A stretch of 38,062 nt of DNA from Saccoglossus kowalevskii (taxonomy: Eukaryota; Hemichordata; Enteropneusta; Harrimaniidae): the NCBI RefSeq assembly GCF_000003605.2, contig NW_003105109.1, positions 26,679 to 64,740 on the forward strand, read 5' to 3'. Below are positions 19,561-31,728 of the stretch, one piece after another. The translations under genes were made by a program, and so were the position numbers. Below the pieces are notes generated by a model. The model ran no database searches. It was not told the DNA's origin and saw only the letters and a program-made list of their open reading frames with translations. How positions within the stretch are numbered: the first letter of the stretch is position 1; each line of letters starts with the position of its first letter.

Positions 19561-19742
19561 ATAATGCAAATGTAAGGTAAAATTATGCGAATATAAGATG
19601 GAATAATACAAATATGCAGGGCATGAAAATGGCAGCAAGAACTGCGAACAGGCACGAAAATAATACAAATATAAAATTCGAACATCCTATGAAATTATGC
19701 AAATGTATACTGCGAAAAAGCAATTATATAATGCGAACATGC
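19561..19742 (+). repeat. cluster of a 15-bp degenerate motif resembling the octamer ATGCAAAT
   Basis: Six copies of a motif close to ATAATGCAAATGTAA lie at 19561, 19581, 19603, 19660, 19693 and 19728, irregularly spaced by 20-57 bp. Copies at 19561 and 19693 contain the exact POU octamer ATGCAAAT; others read ATGCGAAT or ATACAAAT. It could be a decayed minisatellite or a cluster of binding sites. Confidence 0.5.
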
Positions 19743-19745
19743 GTA

Positions 19746-22700
19746 TTTGACAAACCCATCTCAACTCAAGGTGTTACGGTAGCTACTCCCCTGGTACGTT
19801 GCGCGTGGGATTGAAAGCGGTCATTACGAGGGACCAGATGTACGCGGCAAGTGCAATTTCCGGGAGATGTGCCTTAGTTAGCTCTGGTGTAACTTACTAG
19901 TACATTATTGCATGACGCGTGTCATCTCAAGGGAGTGAGATTTCTGCGCGTTGTGTTCAATTGATGTTGTATTTGTCTTTATTTATTTAAGTCCCGACAA
20001 GAGCGGTTTTCTATGAAGGGCCAGAAATGTAATCATTAAAAACGTAAATAGAGACATTAAGATGCGCATACGAGAACGGAACGAGAACGGATACGTCACC
20101 GCTTTGTGCACGACCTTCGCGCGAACCAATGAAGTCATCGGTTGCCTGGTCGTACGGCAGTCGTTTTGAACGTGATAAAGGTGACTGACTCGTAGTTGAT
20201 TTCCGAGAGCTTTTCTCGCTGTCAATTTTGAATAATTTTCATTGACATTGATAAAACGTTTTATATTGGAGTGTTTTTGAATATTTATGATGAAATAAGA
20301 AATATTGGATGCATTTTAGCTGACATTTATACCCACTGAAAACGCATGATATTGATCTGCTGAAATAGGATTCGGCAAACAGACCTAGGACCTCAGCAGA
20401 GTTGATGGAAATAGTGAGAGCTCTGTCAAATGTCTGTGAACTAACTACTAATTCTGATTCCGGACGTGAAATGACATACAAAATTTTATTAGGTAGTTAT
20501 TGTTGCCCATTGAGAGACGGATTGACATGGTTCTGGTTTCAGTTACGTTCCCGTTGTGGGCGCTTGTACTTAATCGTTTTCTGACACCCGAGAACGTAAC
20601 GCAAACGAAATTAGAACATCACGTTACGTTCCCGTTACGTACGCAAATCTTAAACTCTCTAATATATGTATCGCTTTTTTCAACAAACTTGTTTTTTACT
20701 GTCCCAAATTAAAACTCACATGTTGCCGATTATGTGTAAACTCTACCACCATGCTCTACAAAAAGGAAAGAAGGCTCAAATTTGTAATCGATATATTTGT
20801 TATGACCCATGGCACTATATTAGCGTGTACATTATCGGAAAGATAACTGCGTGTAAAACTTGAAAATATAGATTAATCTAGTATATGTTAATCTCCTGTA
20901 CTATGTATCAAATAAACATATTCATATATCTGGAAAATTATTGTTCAATTGTTACCAGTCAAATGTTTAACAACAATGCATTTCGGATACACTGGCAAAC
21001 GGCAACTCGAAGCTCCCAACTTGCTATCTGATACTACATTTGGTGAGATACATCTCTATGCACAAATAATGCAATTATATTAATTATTGAGCACAACTCG
21101 TAGACGTCATGCTGCACTGTTTATGTTTAACAGTTAAATCTTATGAATATGCACCTCATCATTAACGTCACAGTGCCTTATTTTCAATAACCATACGCCA
21201 ATTTCCTGTATAAATAATTGAATGCTTTGTGAGGTAATATTTTCTAATATTCCGATTTTTTGCCATACATCAGTGGAAATATACACACTCTCATGTAGCC
21301 ATACCAGCACGCATCGCGGAGATTTATTATTTCTAGTACTTGTCTATGCAAGGCATTTGGCATCACCAAACACTCAATCAATTGTGTTTCCCGTATTGGT
21401 AAGCCAAACAAACAGCTCCTGGAAGGGGGTTAATGCGGTTTGAGTATAATTCATAACAAATTACATAAACACTCAAAAGTTAAACAAATAATTGACTCAA
21501 CTATGAAATTATTCATAACACTCTTCAAGCGATTTTTTGGCATTTTCTCAGCCGAGTTTTCTTGACTTAAACACTTATCTAGATTGTGTTTAAATGCTGT
21601 ATAAAAACAATGAATTGATGGATGTACGTTCTTAATTCACTAGCTAGCCTAATTTCGTAAAATGTACTTCAAAGCCGGTTTCATTTATTTTTGTTTGTTT
21701 CCATTATGATAACTACCACACTGTTTCGAAAAATGGATGGCAACTAAAATTATATCCACTTTTTTTCGAAATGCATTTTTCTGTCAAAAAACGTTTGACA
21801 AGGAACACACGTAGTCATATAAATGGCAAGTCTACATTACTCGTAAATTTAAATATTGTTTATGGTCTTAATATTTTAGTCATACATTGCATCATCAATT
21901 TCTCATCAATCTTATGAAAACAGAGATTGCCGCTTGTATTACGTCACAGATTGTCATCGTGCCAATCAAGCTTTGACAGCAAGAGTCTATTGCAACATAA
22001 AGATTTTCAGTAGCCACACAATTAGAACAATCTAAAACGTCCCAAGCAATCATAGCGACGCAACATACCGCGTAAGGTATGTGAAACATTTTGCAGTAAA
22101 TCATACACGCATAGAAAGAAACAATAATGTTGGCTTGACTGTGTTTCAAACTCTTCACTTTGTAATTTTTTTAGCCCTAAAAGGCGTTTTACTCAATCCA
22201 ACTATATTGTGATGCCATTGAGCATTTGAAATACATTCAGTCATTATATTATAGTATTATATTTGTCACTAAATCTTGTTGTCAATCATGGTTTTGAGCC
22301 AATCAAACGATGCCCTCGATCTTTTACAGAATATTTCCGCCTATACTATGTTATATTAGTTTTATAACTATATGTGCAGAAATTTTATTCGTAACGGACA
22401 GTTTGATCGACTCGTATAGAGTATTTCTTAGTTGACATATTCATTCATAACTTTAAAGCTTTCAGTAAGCAAATGTCGCTTATCGTTGTACAGCATTGAT
22501 ATGTTACTGATACGCGAATGTGATAAAATAATTTCTTCTAAGTCTACGTGTTCGTTACGTTGCATAACTTCAATTGCTGCATTTTGGTATTTACAATATA
22601 GTGATAACATATGGAAACAATTAATCTAATTTGAATGAAATATTGATCCAAAAAAATGACACAAATGTACCAAGCCTAATATTTACTAATATGTCGTTTC

Positions 22701-23562
22701 TTAATAAATTATAACATTGTATAGTTTTAAAAGCATTGAAAGGCGAATGACATATTTGAAAAAAATATTTAAATTGCAAATCCTCATAGCAATTGCACTC
22801 TCGAAATTCTTAGTCTCATGATATATTTTCACGATTGGATCGACCACAGCATTAACCACATTACTTTAGAAGGCAAGTCAATAGTTTTAATGTTTTATGA
22901 TCCGACACTACAATTTTCTCTTTTTATGAATTACAGGATGCGAGTGAACGCATTACATTTCATAACCGTGTGTCAAGTGCCAAGTTTGATAATGAGGCAA
23001 ACTTGCTAATCTCAAGCAAATTCAAGCGGTTTGAATGAATATTTTTTTTAGAATTTTTAATAGAATACAAACACTTTATTTTATAAATGGGTACAAATCA
23101 AGTAGTAAAATATGATTTAATACTTTTTTTTAATAACATAAAAGTATAATTATTTGCAGAGAGTGTATTCCGGAAATTATAAAATATATATATATTACAA
23201 ATGTCAGGCGAGTCTACAGCTTTGTTTTTTCAGGAATGTAGTTCACATTTAATTGATAGATGTTTATAAAAATATAATATATAGCACCAACAAATCGAAT
23301 AATAAAGCAAAAGTACGAGTGTGTGTATTTTAATTTAGACTAACTGTAATAAACTGTGTTTGTTGGGTGGCCACGAGTCTATTGATACAACTAATATGTA
23401 TGTATATAGGATATAAAGACGTATTCCAAAATTATATAAACTTAATAATTGGTATGTTATTTCATGTAATCTATTTGATAAACAATGTGCGTTTTGGTCG
23501 CATATCTAATCTTCGCTGTTTCTATTTCTCCCAACCTCAACCGGTCAGCACACAATATAACA
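19746..23562. other. intergenic, nothing recognised
   Basis: Many short frames (for example 19983-20225, 21895-22158 and 22428-22610, all minus) but none with recognisable motifs or exon borders. A patch at 20525-20645 repeats ACGTTACGTTCCCGTT-like strings, and GAGAACGGAACGAGAACGG occurs near 20071. This may be a degenerate repeat family I cannot name. Confidence 0.4.
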
Positions 23563-23663
23563 TTTAAGTGGACGGAAGAATGTCACGGGGTGTTCAAACA
23601 GCTGAAGAAAGCGCTAACAACTCTACCCTTATTAGCCTAAACCCCGATTTTGAGAAACCAGCG
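23563..23663 (+). mobile_element. Ty3/gypsy reverse transcriptase/RNase H junction fragment
   Basis: The frame from 23563 reads FKWTEECHGVFKQLKKALTT and then LPLLA. The consensus at the end of Ty3/gypsy RT is F-x-W-T-x-x-C...F..LK..LT..P.LA.PD. After LLA there is an in-frame TAA, and in a shifted frame the expected P-D-F-E-K-P continues. Only about 100 bp survive; flanking sequence shows no further pol. Confidence 0.6.
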
Positions 23664-23666
23664 TAG

Positions 23667-23776
23667 GACCCACAGCGCCATATTTGATGAGTCAACGTCA
23701 TTCCTATGCGGGATAGCATATGACCCACAGCGCCATATTTGATGAGTCGACATCGTTTCTATCACAGTCAGCTGGC
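23667..23776 (+). repeat. 55-bp tandem duplication, two copies
   Basis: GACCCACAGCGCCATATTTG starts at 23667 and again at 23722. The two units match well over about 43 bp (GATGAGTCAACGTCATTCCTAT against GATGAGTCGACATCGTTTCTAT, given here as variants of one unit) and then diverge. It follows directly on the gypsy RT scrap. Confidence 0.7.
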
Positions 23777-24028
23777 GCACACCTGATATAATAAAATAAA
23801 TACGATATTTACTATATGGGGGCCGCCATCTTGAATGACGCATAAAACTAAATAAGAGACAAGTTGTGAAACGCGTTTTTCAGAATCCTACAAATCAGGA
23901 CAAAAATACCAATCTTTCACAAAAATACGGTCCGTTGGGGTTATATTAAGCCAACCGATAACAACATTCGGCCGAATTCTTCGTTTTTGTGTGGAAAAAT
24001 CCCTTGTATACGAACACCTAATTACACG

Positions 24029-24067
24029 AATATATATATATATATATGTGTATATATATATATATAT
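24029..24067. repeat. (TA)n microsatellite
   Basis: TATATA run with a single TGTG interruption in the middle. Confidence 0.9.
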
Positions 24068-26200
24068 CTGTTTAATTTATTTAAAAGATTCCTCTCATTA
24101 GTAAATAGCGCCCTTACTCAACAATATTAGTTTGATGAGTCAGGTGCATCTATTGGCTAAGCTTGTTGTACATAGATGCAAATAAGTATAGGAACCATTA
24201 ATGCTGTAGGGTGTTCTGGGAGGGGTGGAGGATTTCATGTTTGTAATGACTGGTTGTAATGCGGTATTCAAGATGCAGCCTGATATTTGTTGCTTTCTTG
24301 GTTGTTCAATGTGGCTAAAATTTGTGTGGTGGGTGGAAGATGTGTTTATTGTTTGTTGAGTCATTGTTTAGACACCCTGCAGCTTGAAATGGTATGGTCC
24401 AAATCCAAATTCGATATGGTGGTGTTGAATATCTGTGCGATATGGCAGTGTCGTCTAAAAACCACGCATCAAAATGATTTCTGTTTATTTATTTACTGTT
24501 GTAGATCCTGAGAACTAGCCATTGAATATGATGTCGGGAATAAATGGTTTTCTGAACAAGCTTTATTAATTATTCCTGGCAATATTCCAGTATGAATTGG
24601 GAGCAAACTGTGACACCAAATCTAGTCGTTGTATTGTTATGCTTCTAAAATATTATTTCTTTAAATAAAATAAATTAAATAGAAATATTATGTGTATTTT
24701 TGTATGTGGCAACATGGCTTGCCGACTAAAAAATATAAAGAAGTGTGGTCTGCAGTTCTTTTTTTAAAATTGTTTTATTTGTGAAAAAAACTTTAGTGTA
24801 AACAATAAAACACTCACAGTGCAAGGCTAGTTCACCTCTAGTGACTACCTCTTATATATTTTTAAATTTTAGAATTTTTTTTTTTATTTGGGAAGGTTCT
24901 TCTATAAAAATAGAACAGACATATATATATATTAAACGAGAGTGATAATTTATATCTGAGCCTTTAGCAAGTAAGTTAGATTGTAATTTGGAAATTACAA
25001 CACGAGTTGATCTGATATCACAACTCTTGACATTCTATTTTCCATATGTACGCATTTTTGCAAGTACAAACTAAAAACAGGTGGCTATTTGTATAGAAAT
25101 GGCATCGCTTAAACAAACGTTGCGGAAAGTATACCGGCTACAATTAAATAAAAAAATCACTACGTAATAATGTTTCTATGACGCACTTGGTTCCGTGTGA
25201 AATGACCAGAGAGGGCGACATGTACAAAATATCGAGCTCGTGTCCATACGTGAAAAGCAATATGGTTGTCAATCACTTAATGTACCCAGATAGATCGTGT
25301 TTGTATATAAAAAAAATTAAATAGTGTACTGTAGTGACATCGATCTAAGGGTGAGCACATTACATTATTAACACCTGACTAATCGTTTTCTTTCTCTAAC
25401 TTCGAATCTAAAAAGTTCTCGACTACTAGCATTTTGTTTTCAGTGAGATATCTCACCTAAACCATGAAGGTGATATGAAGTACTGTTAACAGTAGATGTC
25501 ATTCAGTCTCATTTCACAGTGCGGGGAATGGGAGACGCTCTTCAAATTATCACGCTGTGCTGTCAATGTAACATCCCCTAAATTATAATAACTCAATTTA
25601 TTTTACTGAGCTAAACAGTTCGCTGGGCTGATGGTAAATTCATGCAAATTATCTTAAGCACGATATAGCACGGCCTATTTACGGATATACAAAATTATAT
25701 TTTGATTTATATTTTTTCTTTTTTTTCTGATGTAAACACACAATAAGCTTGGAAGTGATATAAAAAAACACTAGTCTGTTATAGTTCAAGTTGTGTGTTA
25801 TCTATAGGCGTGCACTAGTCGTGGGGTATGTCCACTCAGCTTTGTTGACAATACGATTATATCTTCTAAATTGTATACGTTTACAATACTTATCTACGGA
25901 AGGGTTGTAGTTCAATCTTGAGGTATGACATTATGTTTACATACATCAATACATGGGCCGTGGTTGTGTCATGAATTTGTTTTCGCGTATCTGTTGACCG
26001 ACTTAATTAACTGATTATTAGCTGAATTGCTGTGTTATGTCTGTCATCGTTTAGGTCTATTTGAAGTTTTGGACGGAACTTGGCTCAGTGGTTTGGAACT
26101 AATTACAAGATACCGTCGCTATTCTGACATCTGTAGTTATTAATGTAGTGAACGATTAATCAAAAGATATGACGTATTCAGTACTTAGTTTGATTGGCTT
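24068..26200. other. intergenic, nothing recognised
   Basis: AT-rich. TTGGCTCAGTGGTTTGGAAC at 26080-26100 resembles a tRNA A box, but no B box follows. No coding signal that I can support. Confidence 0.4.
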
Positions 26201-26204
26201 TATG

Positions 26205-26640
26205 ATTGAAGGTTACGCCCTAGAGTCTTTTTACTGCATTGTAATTGGTCAGAGTTTTGAAAATGAATAAAGAGAGTTTTGAGTTGGTCTTGGCGAATAC
26301 TCCACGACAGACGCAATAGAGAGAGTGCAGTCCTGGAGAGACGAATCCAGTCCTGGAGAGTCTTGGGGACTTTTCCCCAGGGCGCTGTGTCTTATAGAGT
26401 GCTCGATATATCGACTAAGACGAGAGCTGAAACGTATTTCGTTGTGTGTGCCTTATTTGACTGTAAAGTTAAAGTGACTTTCCCGATTCCGTACCTCAAG
26501 GGGACGAGATAGAGAGACGAGACGAGATTCCCCCCTGACAAGTGTGGAGAACCCGAGAGAAAGAGATTTTACCCCTGATAGTTGTGTCGAAACATCTCAG
26601 TGTGAATCTGGAATGAAATTGCTGATGGCATCATCATGCA
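26205..26640 (+). other. possible LTR or 5' leader fragment (unproven)
   Basis: This patch is more GC-rich and purine-rich than its surroundings. It has an inverted CCAAT (ATTGGT, about 26240), a TATA-like GAATAAAGAG (26264-26273), a direct repeat AGTCCTGGAGAG (26329-26340 and 26349-26360), and two similar CCCCTGA..GTTGTG-type segments near 26530 and 26570. These resemble LTR/leader sequence, but no TG...CA borders, second copy or coding region were found. Confidence 0.2.
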
Positions 26641-27339
26641 AAATCAAAAAAAAAAATCTAAAACACTGCAACCCAGTTATAACGAATTTCTTTATCTTGA
26701 AATTCCTGGTATTATGAATACATTGCATGTCTCCCGCGCAAACCAAACCCTATTTATTATGTCCTTCGTTAGAGTGAACACATTACTTTAACAAACTATA
26801 TCTTTCAAAGAGTATGTTATAACGAGGTTGCAGTATGCAGTAAATGTCTGTCATTTTATTTCCCGGGTGCAACATAAAAACTGATTACAAAAATAAAGTT
26901 CAGTCACATCTGAACGTAAATGAATCAAGTTTATAATTATTAATGCAGGGTTATTTGTTATTATATTTGGTTTGTTAAAATAAATAGAAGTGTTTTATTA
27001 TTATTATTTAAAGTCAATAGTCAATAAATTGGAACCTGGAATGTTCTCCAGAACCGTGACACAGTTCCACTGCCATGCCTACTGTACGCTAATAATAACT
27101 AAAGTAATAGAAAATATCGTTTTGAAATGCAATAAATGACTGACATTATTTTGCGCTCATATATAAAACTATGAAGTGATTTTGGACACAGGGGTAGCAA
27201 GTGTTTTACAGGCGCGCGCTTTAACTAAAGTGCCATGGAATCGCAGTATGTCTTGCCTTGCAGAACATGTCTATCTAGAAAATAAATAGTGCAGAATATG
27301 ACTATATTATTTATGTTTATAGCATAAATATGATTCACA
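26641..27339. other. intergenic, nothing recognised
   Basis: AT-rich with short A and TTA runs only. Confidence 0.4.
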
Positions 27340-27347
27340 CTTTGCTA

Positions 27348-27467
27348 CAGGGGCGGATCCAGCAAAATGTATTGGGGGGGGGGGTCCAGGCCTATAGGTC
27401 GAATACACGGGACCGTGCGATTCGGACGATGCTATGCGTAGTCCAGATGCATTTTCATCCGCCACTG
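27348..27467. mobile_element. 120-bp hAT-type MITE
   Basis: The left end is CAGGGGCGGATCCAGCAAAA and the right end, reversed, is CAGTGGCGGATGAAAATGC, so the inverted ends share CAGKGGCGGAT. The flanks are an 8-bp direct repeat with one mismatch: CTTTGCTA (27340-27347) and CTTCGCTA (27468-27475). Ends starting CAG and 8-bp duplications are the hAT hallmark. The interior has a poly-G run (about 27374). There is no coding capacity. Confidence 0.8.
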
Positions 27468-27475
27468 CTTCGCTA

Positions 27476-29300
27476 TTGAAGTATTGTTTCCTGAAATGCA
27501 TTAATGTGAAGTGACTAGCGGAGTGAAGACTTTATGTGTCTATCTTAGCCCACCTTGACAATCTGTTTGTTCGGTGTGTGATATCAGTTAATTTGAAACA
27601 CATCGCTCGTTATTCAAATATCACAGGTAGGTGGTACCTGTTGGCTCCCGTAATGGTAAGTGATATAGATCTGGTCTGGTCACGACTTGGGAAAACATCC
27701 CGCCCCACTTCATATGAAAAGAATTAGATCGGTTGATTGATTGAAGTTATTCCAAGATGCCTTTAACACACAGCCAGTGACAAAAAACGTGAAGAGATTT
27801 GAGCTGAAATTAAAAGGTCGTGCTTCATTTTTACCCTTTCTCGTGTATTACAATTGCGGGGGGGGGACTTGAATTGGGATTACAACCACATCAGTGATGA
27901 TGAACATCCTTTTGAAGAAACTATTAAGTACCTTGTCGTATTAAAGCCGGCTCACCTAACGCAATAGAAGCATAATTATAATGATTATTTCACACATATA
28001 CTGTTATGATGGCTGAGTTATTGTTTAATTGACAACTTGACGAAGGGGTGTCAACTCAGTTCGACAATTTTAGATTAGCTAAACAATTCGTGTTGTTTTT
28101 TTCTGTTTGTTGGCCCTATAAAAAAAACCCATTATTCAAGTGTTCATGTGTGGCTGGTTGAGTGCCAACATTGTTGATGAAATGAATCTCATAATGTCAC
28201 GATTTGGGGAAATCCCCGGCACATCCCCTACTGTGTTTCCTTTAGACGTTTTGTTCTCGCTGTGATAAGAGCGGATCGATCGACCCTATTGATTCGAATA
28301 TACTCAGTACATTATAAATATAAAGATGAATCATACGCCTAATTTACAATAGCTATAATTCATTTGTAACACAGAGCATTATGATTTATAATTTCCTTAT
28401 GTTGGTCAGTATTTCAGTATTGTGAAGGCATTTTACAAGTAAATTAATACCATGTCGTATTATTACTTTCTTTGGGTATAGTTATTGCAAACAACAGCAT
28501 TTTCATCTTGTTTTATTTGTTGCTGTTAGCTTGTTCTCATTTGCGGTAGGTGGAGGTTAAGGTTTACTAAGTCAACATGGCCCAAAAATAGACTCGGAAT
28601 GTCCAGCGTGCTTTCGTACATTTAATTTTTCGAAGACTTCCGCCTGTATCACTCTGTGTGCTTCCGTTGCTTACAGTTAAAAAGGGAACAATCATCTTTC
28701 CGTTATGCGAAACCCGACACGATGTTCCCCTAGGTAGTTTTGAACTCGTGTCAGATAACCGGATTCTGAATGATCTCATTGAACATTTAACAAATCTGAG
28801 TAGAGTAGAAAGTTTATGATAAGAAAGTTAAGACGGAACTTTTATTCACATATTCTAATTTTAAAAACAGAGACGAAAACACTAATTTATTAAATTGGTA
28901 AACATTGATTGTAAATAACTGATCTGTCCAGCCTGAACCTATGGGAGGATTGCGCAATTAATAGGTTTCTTTTATTTGCTTGATCCAAGAAAATATCATT
29001 ATTGATGAAATATCTCTCTCTATTATGCACCTTAATTTGTCAGTAGGCGCAATAATGAATTTTACGAATTTTCGTCTTTTTAATCTAAACCCTGAACCAA
29101 ACTAGTTAGATAATACAATGGTATATATAACTAAGGTTTACTAGGCAAGCCTTGTTACATTTTTGTGAATACCGTTTGCTCGAATTATCCACAATCTAGA
29201 GTGTGATGAAAATACCGAAGTAAATTCAATGAAATATTTAAAGCATGCATGCCTTGCTTGACCTTTAAGCAGACTTTTGGAGAATACCTGTAGCACGAGT
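27476..29300. other. intergenic, nothing recognised
   Basis: Includes a poly-G run near 27858 and small frames (27536-27727 plus, 28567-28779 minus) without identifiable domains. Confidence 0.4.
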
Positions 29301-29311
29301 TTAGTATCAGA

Positions 29312-29319
29312 TGACGTCA
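29312..29319 (+). promoter_or_regulatory. perfect CRE (TGACGTCA)
   Basis: Palindromic CREB/ATF site 118 bp upstream of a TATA box, in a plausible promoter arrangement for the plus-strand TRIM gene. A second perfect TGACGTCA lies at 34966-34973, past that gene's stop codon. Confidence 0.4.
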
Positions 29320-29429
29320 TTATCAGGTTATCGGCTGTCAGTGATAAGTCATGCTATTAGTGACTGTGATACAGTGCACCACATCCTTACATGGTTTACC
29401 GACTAATTCATTACTTTGGCAACTAACTG

Positions 29430-29437
29430 TATATAAA
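29430..29437 (+). promoter_or_regulatory. TATA box (TATATAAA), candidate promoter
   Basis: A strong TATA element with initiator-like ACATCAAACAC about 25-30 bp downstream, then a short transcribed segment ending in a good donor (TTAAG/GTGAGA at 29524/29525). The next plausible acceptor that leads into coding sequence is ATTACAG just before 31719, in front of the TRIM start codon. The link between them is inference. Confidence 0.4.
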
Positions 29438-29457
29438 CACGGCAAGACACTCACATC

Positions 29458-29524
29458 AAACACTTGCAGAGGTGCGTTGGTTGATACACACATTCATGTC
29501 TACATCGCTCGAGTCTACATTAAG
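29458..29524 (+). other. possible non-coding 5'UTR exon of the TRIM-type gene
   Basis: Bounded by the TATA-directed start (about 29458) and the GTGAGA donor at 29525. No start codon opens a meaningful frame in it. It would splice over about 2.2 kb to 31719. Confidence 0.3.
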
Positions 29525-31125
29525 GTGAGATTTGTGTTTTGCAAATATTTCATCTTTGAAATCTATACAATAATATGCTTTGTTAACACAATTAATGCAC
29601 AAGGAGGTGCGATGCACTCTTCTTATTCATTCTATAAAACATAATTTCTTCGGTGTATTGTTGCTATCATGCACATTATAACATTTGATATCAAATACTT
29701 GTCAACATTACTATTGATGATCGATTGCTTCGACGACATAAATAAATAAATACAAATACCGATATGGCCGTCGTGTAGGCGTGTTTTTTTTTGTTTTTTT
29801 TTGTGCAACGGATATTCAAGCTACATTTCACTTCATTTACATAATGATTTGAGAATTGCTATTTGTTTTGTAGAATAAGCACTGTTTTGTTAATTAAAGT
29901 CAAAATTTGTTTTAATGTGTATTATTTGATATCTGTTAACTATCACCATATTTTTTAACGTAGATGGAAGGTTATTTTTATTTTTTTATTTGAAACCAGG
30001 AGAATTCTTTGACAATACGATTGAGCAGGCAGATAAAATCAACTTAGCAAGAACTGACCAAAATCAATTGACCGTTTCCGAGTTTCTTCAAAGTTCCATA
30101 CTCCGCTGCAAATACATCATTAGCGTGATTAGAACTGTTCGAAGTTCGCGTAAAATCAATATGGCAGCTGTATTGATATACGTATAACTAAATCGTAACG
30201 TCGTTGCTTAAAACCAGAGCTCGTTCATTTGACACGCGAAATTACTTATAAATCCATGCAATTATGTGGCGACTAGGAACATGTTCTCTGTCAAAGTATA
30301 CCGTGTATCTCCTGTGAAATTTGTAACAGTGTAGATTTGACGGGTGTCGCAGTGAGATCTTTACATTCAGTAACATACAATCAAGAGGGAAAACATTGGT
30401 ACAGGTAAACGGCTACTAAACATTTATAAACAGATAAATCAGGAATTTTATGTTCGACAGTTTCATATTTCACTGTTGCATCTATGGCAACAGAAAACAT
30501 GGCCGATTGTCACGTGATAGGTTTAGTGTAATTATTGTATTCTGTGAATATAAACAATCGATTGCAAAGTTTTTTTCCCACAAAATTAGCCCACCGGACA
30601 CAAACACAATTATATTAGTCGGTGTTCAATCGGAATCGAAGCCTTAAATTTGAAGGTACAAACTTTCTATTGATCTGGTTGACATTGATAAAAATATTCA
30701 TATCAAACGCCTTACTTAATTTGATACCATATGCTGGCGTTGTACTGGAAATAGCGAGGTACACACTGCTGCTCGCACCTCGAGACGAGTTTGGAACGTA
30801 TCCATTGGTTAAATCTAAATAATCCGAATCGTTGGTGACCACTATCTGTTGCTATGCTTTTGTTTTCCCGCGTTAGCAAAACATCACGAGTTTCCTCGGC
30901 CTCCATTGCTATTCCCTGTAGCGAGAACCGCAGTGAAAGAGCCAGTCGATATTAACACATTTACATAAATTTCAAGGAAGTACGTTTTCATGACAACCAT
31001 AAAAGTAGTACCGACTACAGAAAATATAAAATAACTTCAATCACGTGACTAATATTTTCATTTGCAATACTACAGTAATGCTTGATATTTTCAACAATAG
31101 AAACCAATAACGCACTTATGATTAC
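29525..31125. other. probable 5' intron sequence or intergenic
   Basis: Minus-strand frames beginning ATGGAGGCCGAGG at 30906 and at 30842 look slightly protein-like (MEAEETRDVLLTREN) in a locally less AT-rich patch, but no matching exons were found. Otherwise nothing. Confidence 0.35.
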
Positions 31126-31405
31126 AATGTATAATAATGACCTGATGAACCCCAATATTCAATGTATAATAATGACCTGATAAACCCCAATATTCAATGT
31201 ATAATAATGACCTGATAAACCCCAATATTCAATGTATAATAATGACCTGATAAACCCCAATATTCAATGTATAATAATGACCTGATGAACCCCAATATTC
31301 AATGTATAATAATGACCTGATGAACCCCAATATTCAATGTATAATAATGACTTGATGAACCCCAATATTCAATGTATAATAATGACCTGATGAACCCCAA
31401 TATTC
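31126..31405 (+). repeat. 35-bp minisatellite, 8 perfect-register units
   Basis: Unit AATGTATAATAATGACCTGA followed by TGAACCCCAATATTC. Units start at 31126, 31161, 31196, 31231, 31266, 31301, 31336 and 31371. Variation is almost limited to one site: GATGAAC in units 1 and 5-8, GATAAAC in units 2-4, plus one C-to-T in unit 7. Such homogeneity implies recent expansion. It ends about 310 bp before the predicted TRIM coding-exon acceptor. Confidence 0.95.
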
Positions 31406-31728
31406 AATCAATCATGCACTTCATTTAAGCCTCTTTTTGAATGTGAAGACAACAAAATAAAGCTATTTTCTATCTTGATACTTTTTCCGAAAATAACATG
31501 TAAATCTTCCAAAAAAACACATTCATGAAAAGCATGAAGTTATGCGACCCTAAGACTTGACCTTCATGGGACATTCTGCTGTAATTTTGCAATATGTATG
31601 CATATAATAATGTAGCTACTGTAAAAACAAAGTTGACATAAATAATTGCGCCAATATAAGTTGATTGCATAAATTGTGAAAAGTGTACATCGTACTAATT
31701 CTAAATCTTAATTACAGATACACGAAAC

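Noticed and set aside
26080-26100. A-box-like TGGCTCAGTGGTT
   Set aside because: No B box within 100 bp and no cloverleaf.
27850-27870. Poly-G run as a second hAT MITE end
   Set aside because: No CAGTGGCGGAT-type end or 8-bp duplication around it.
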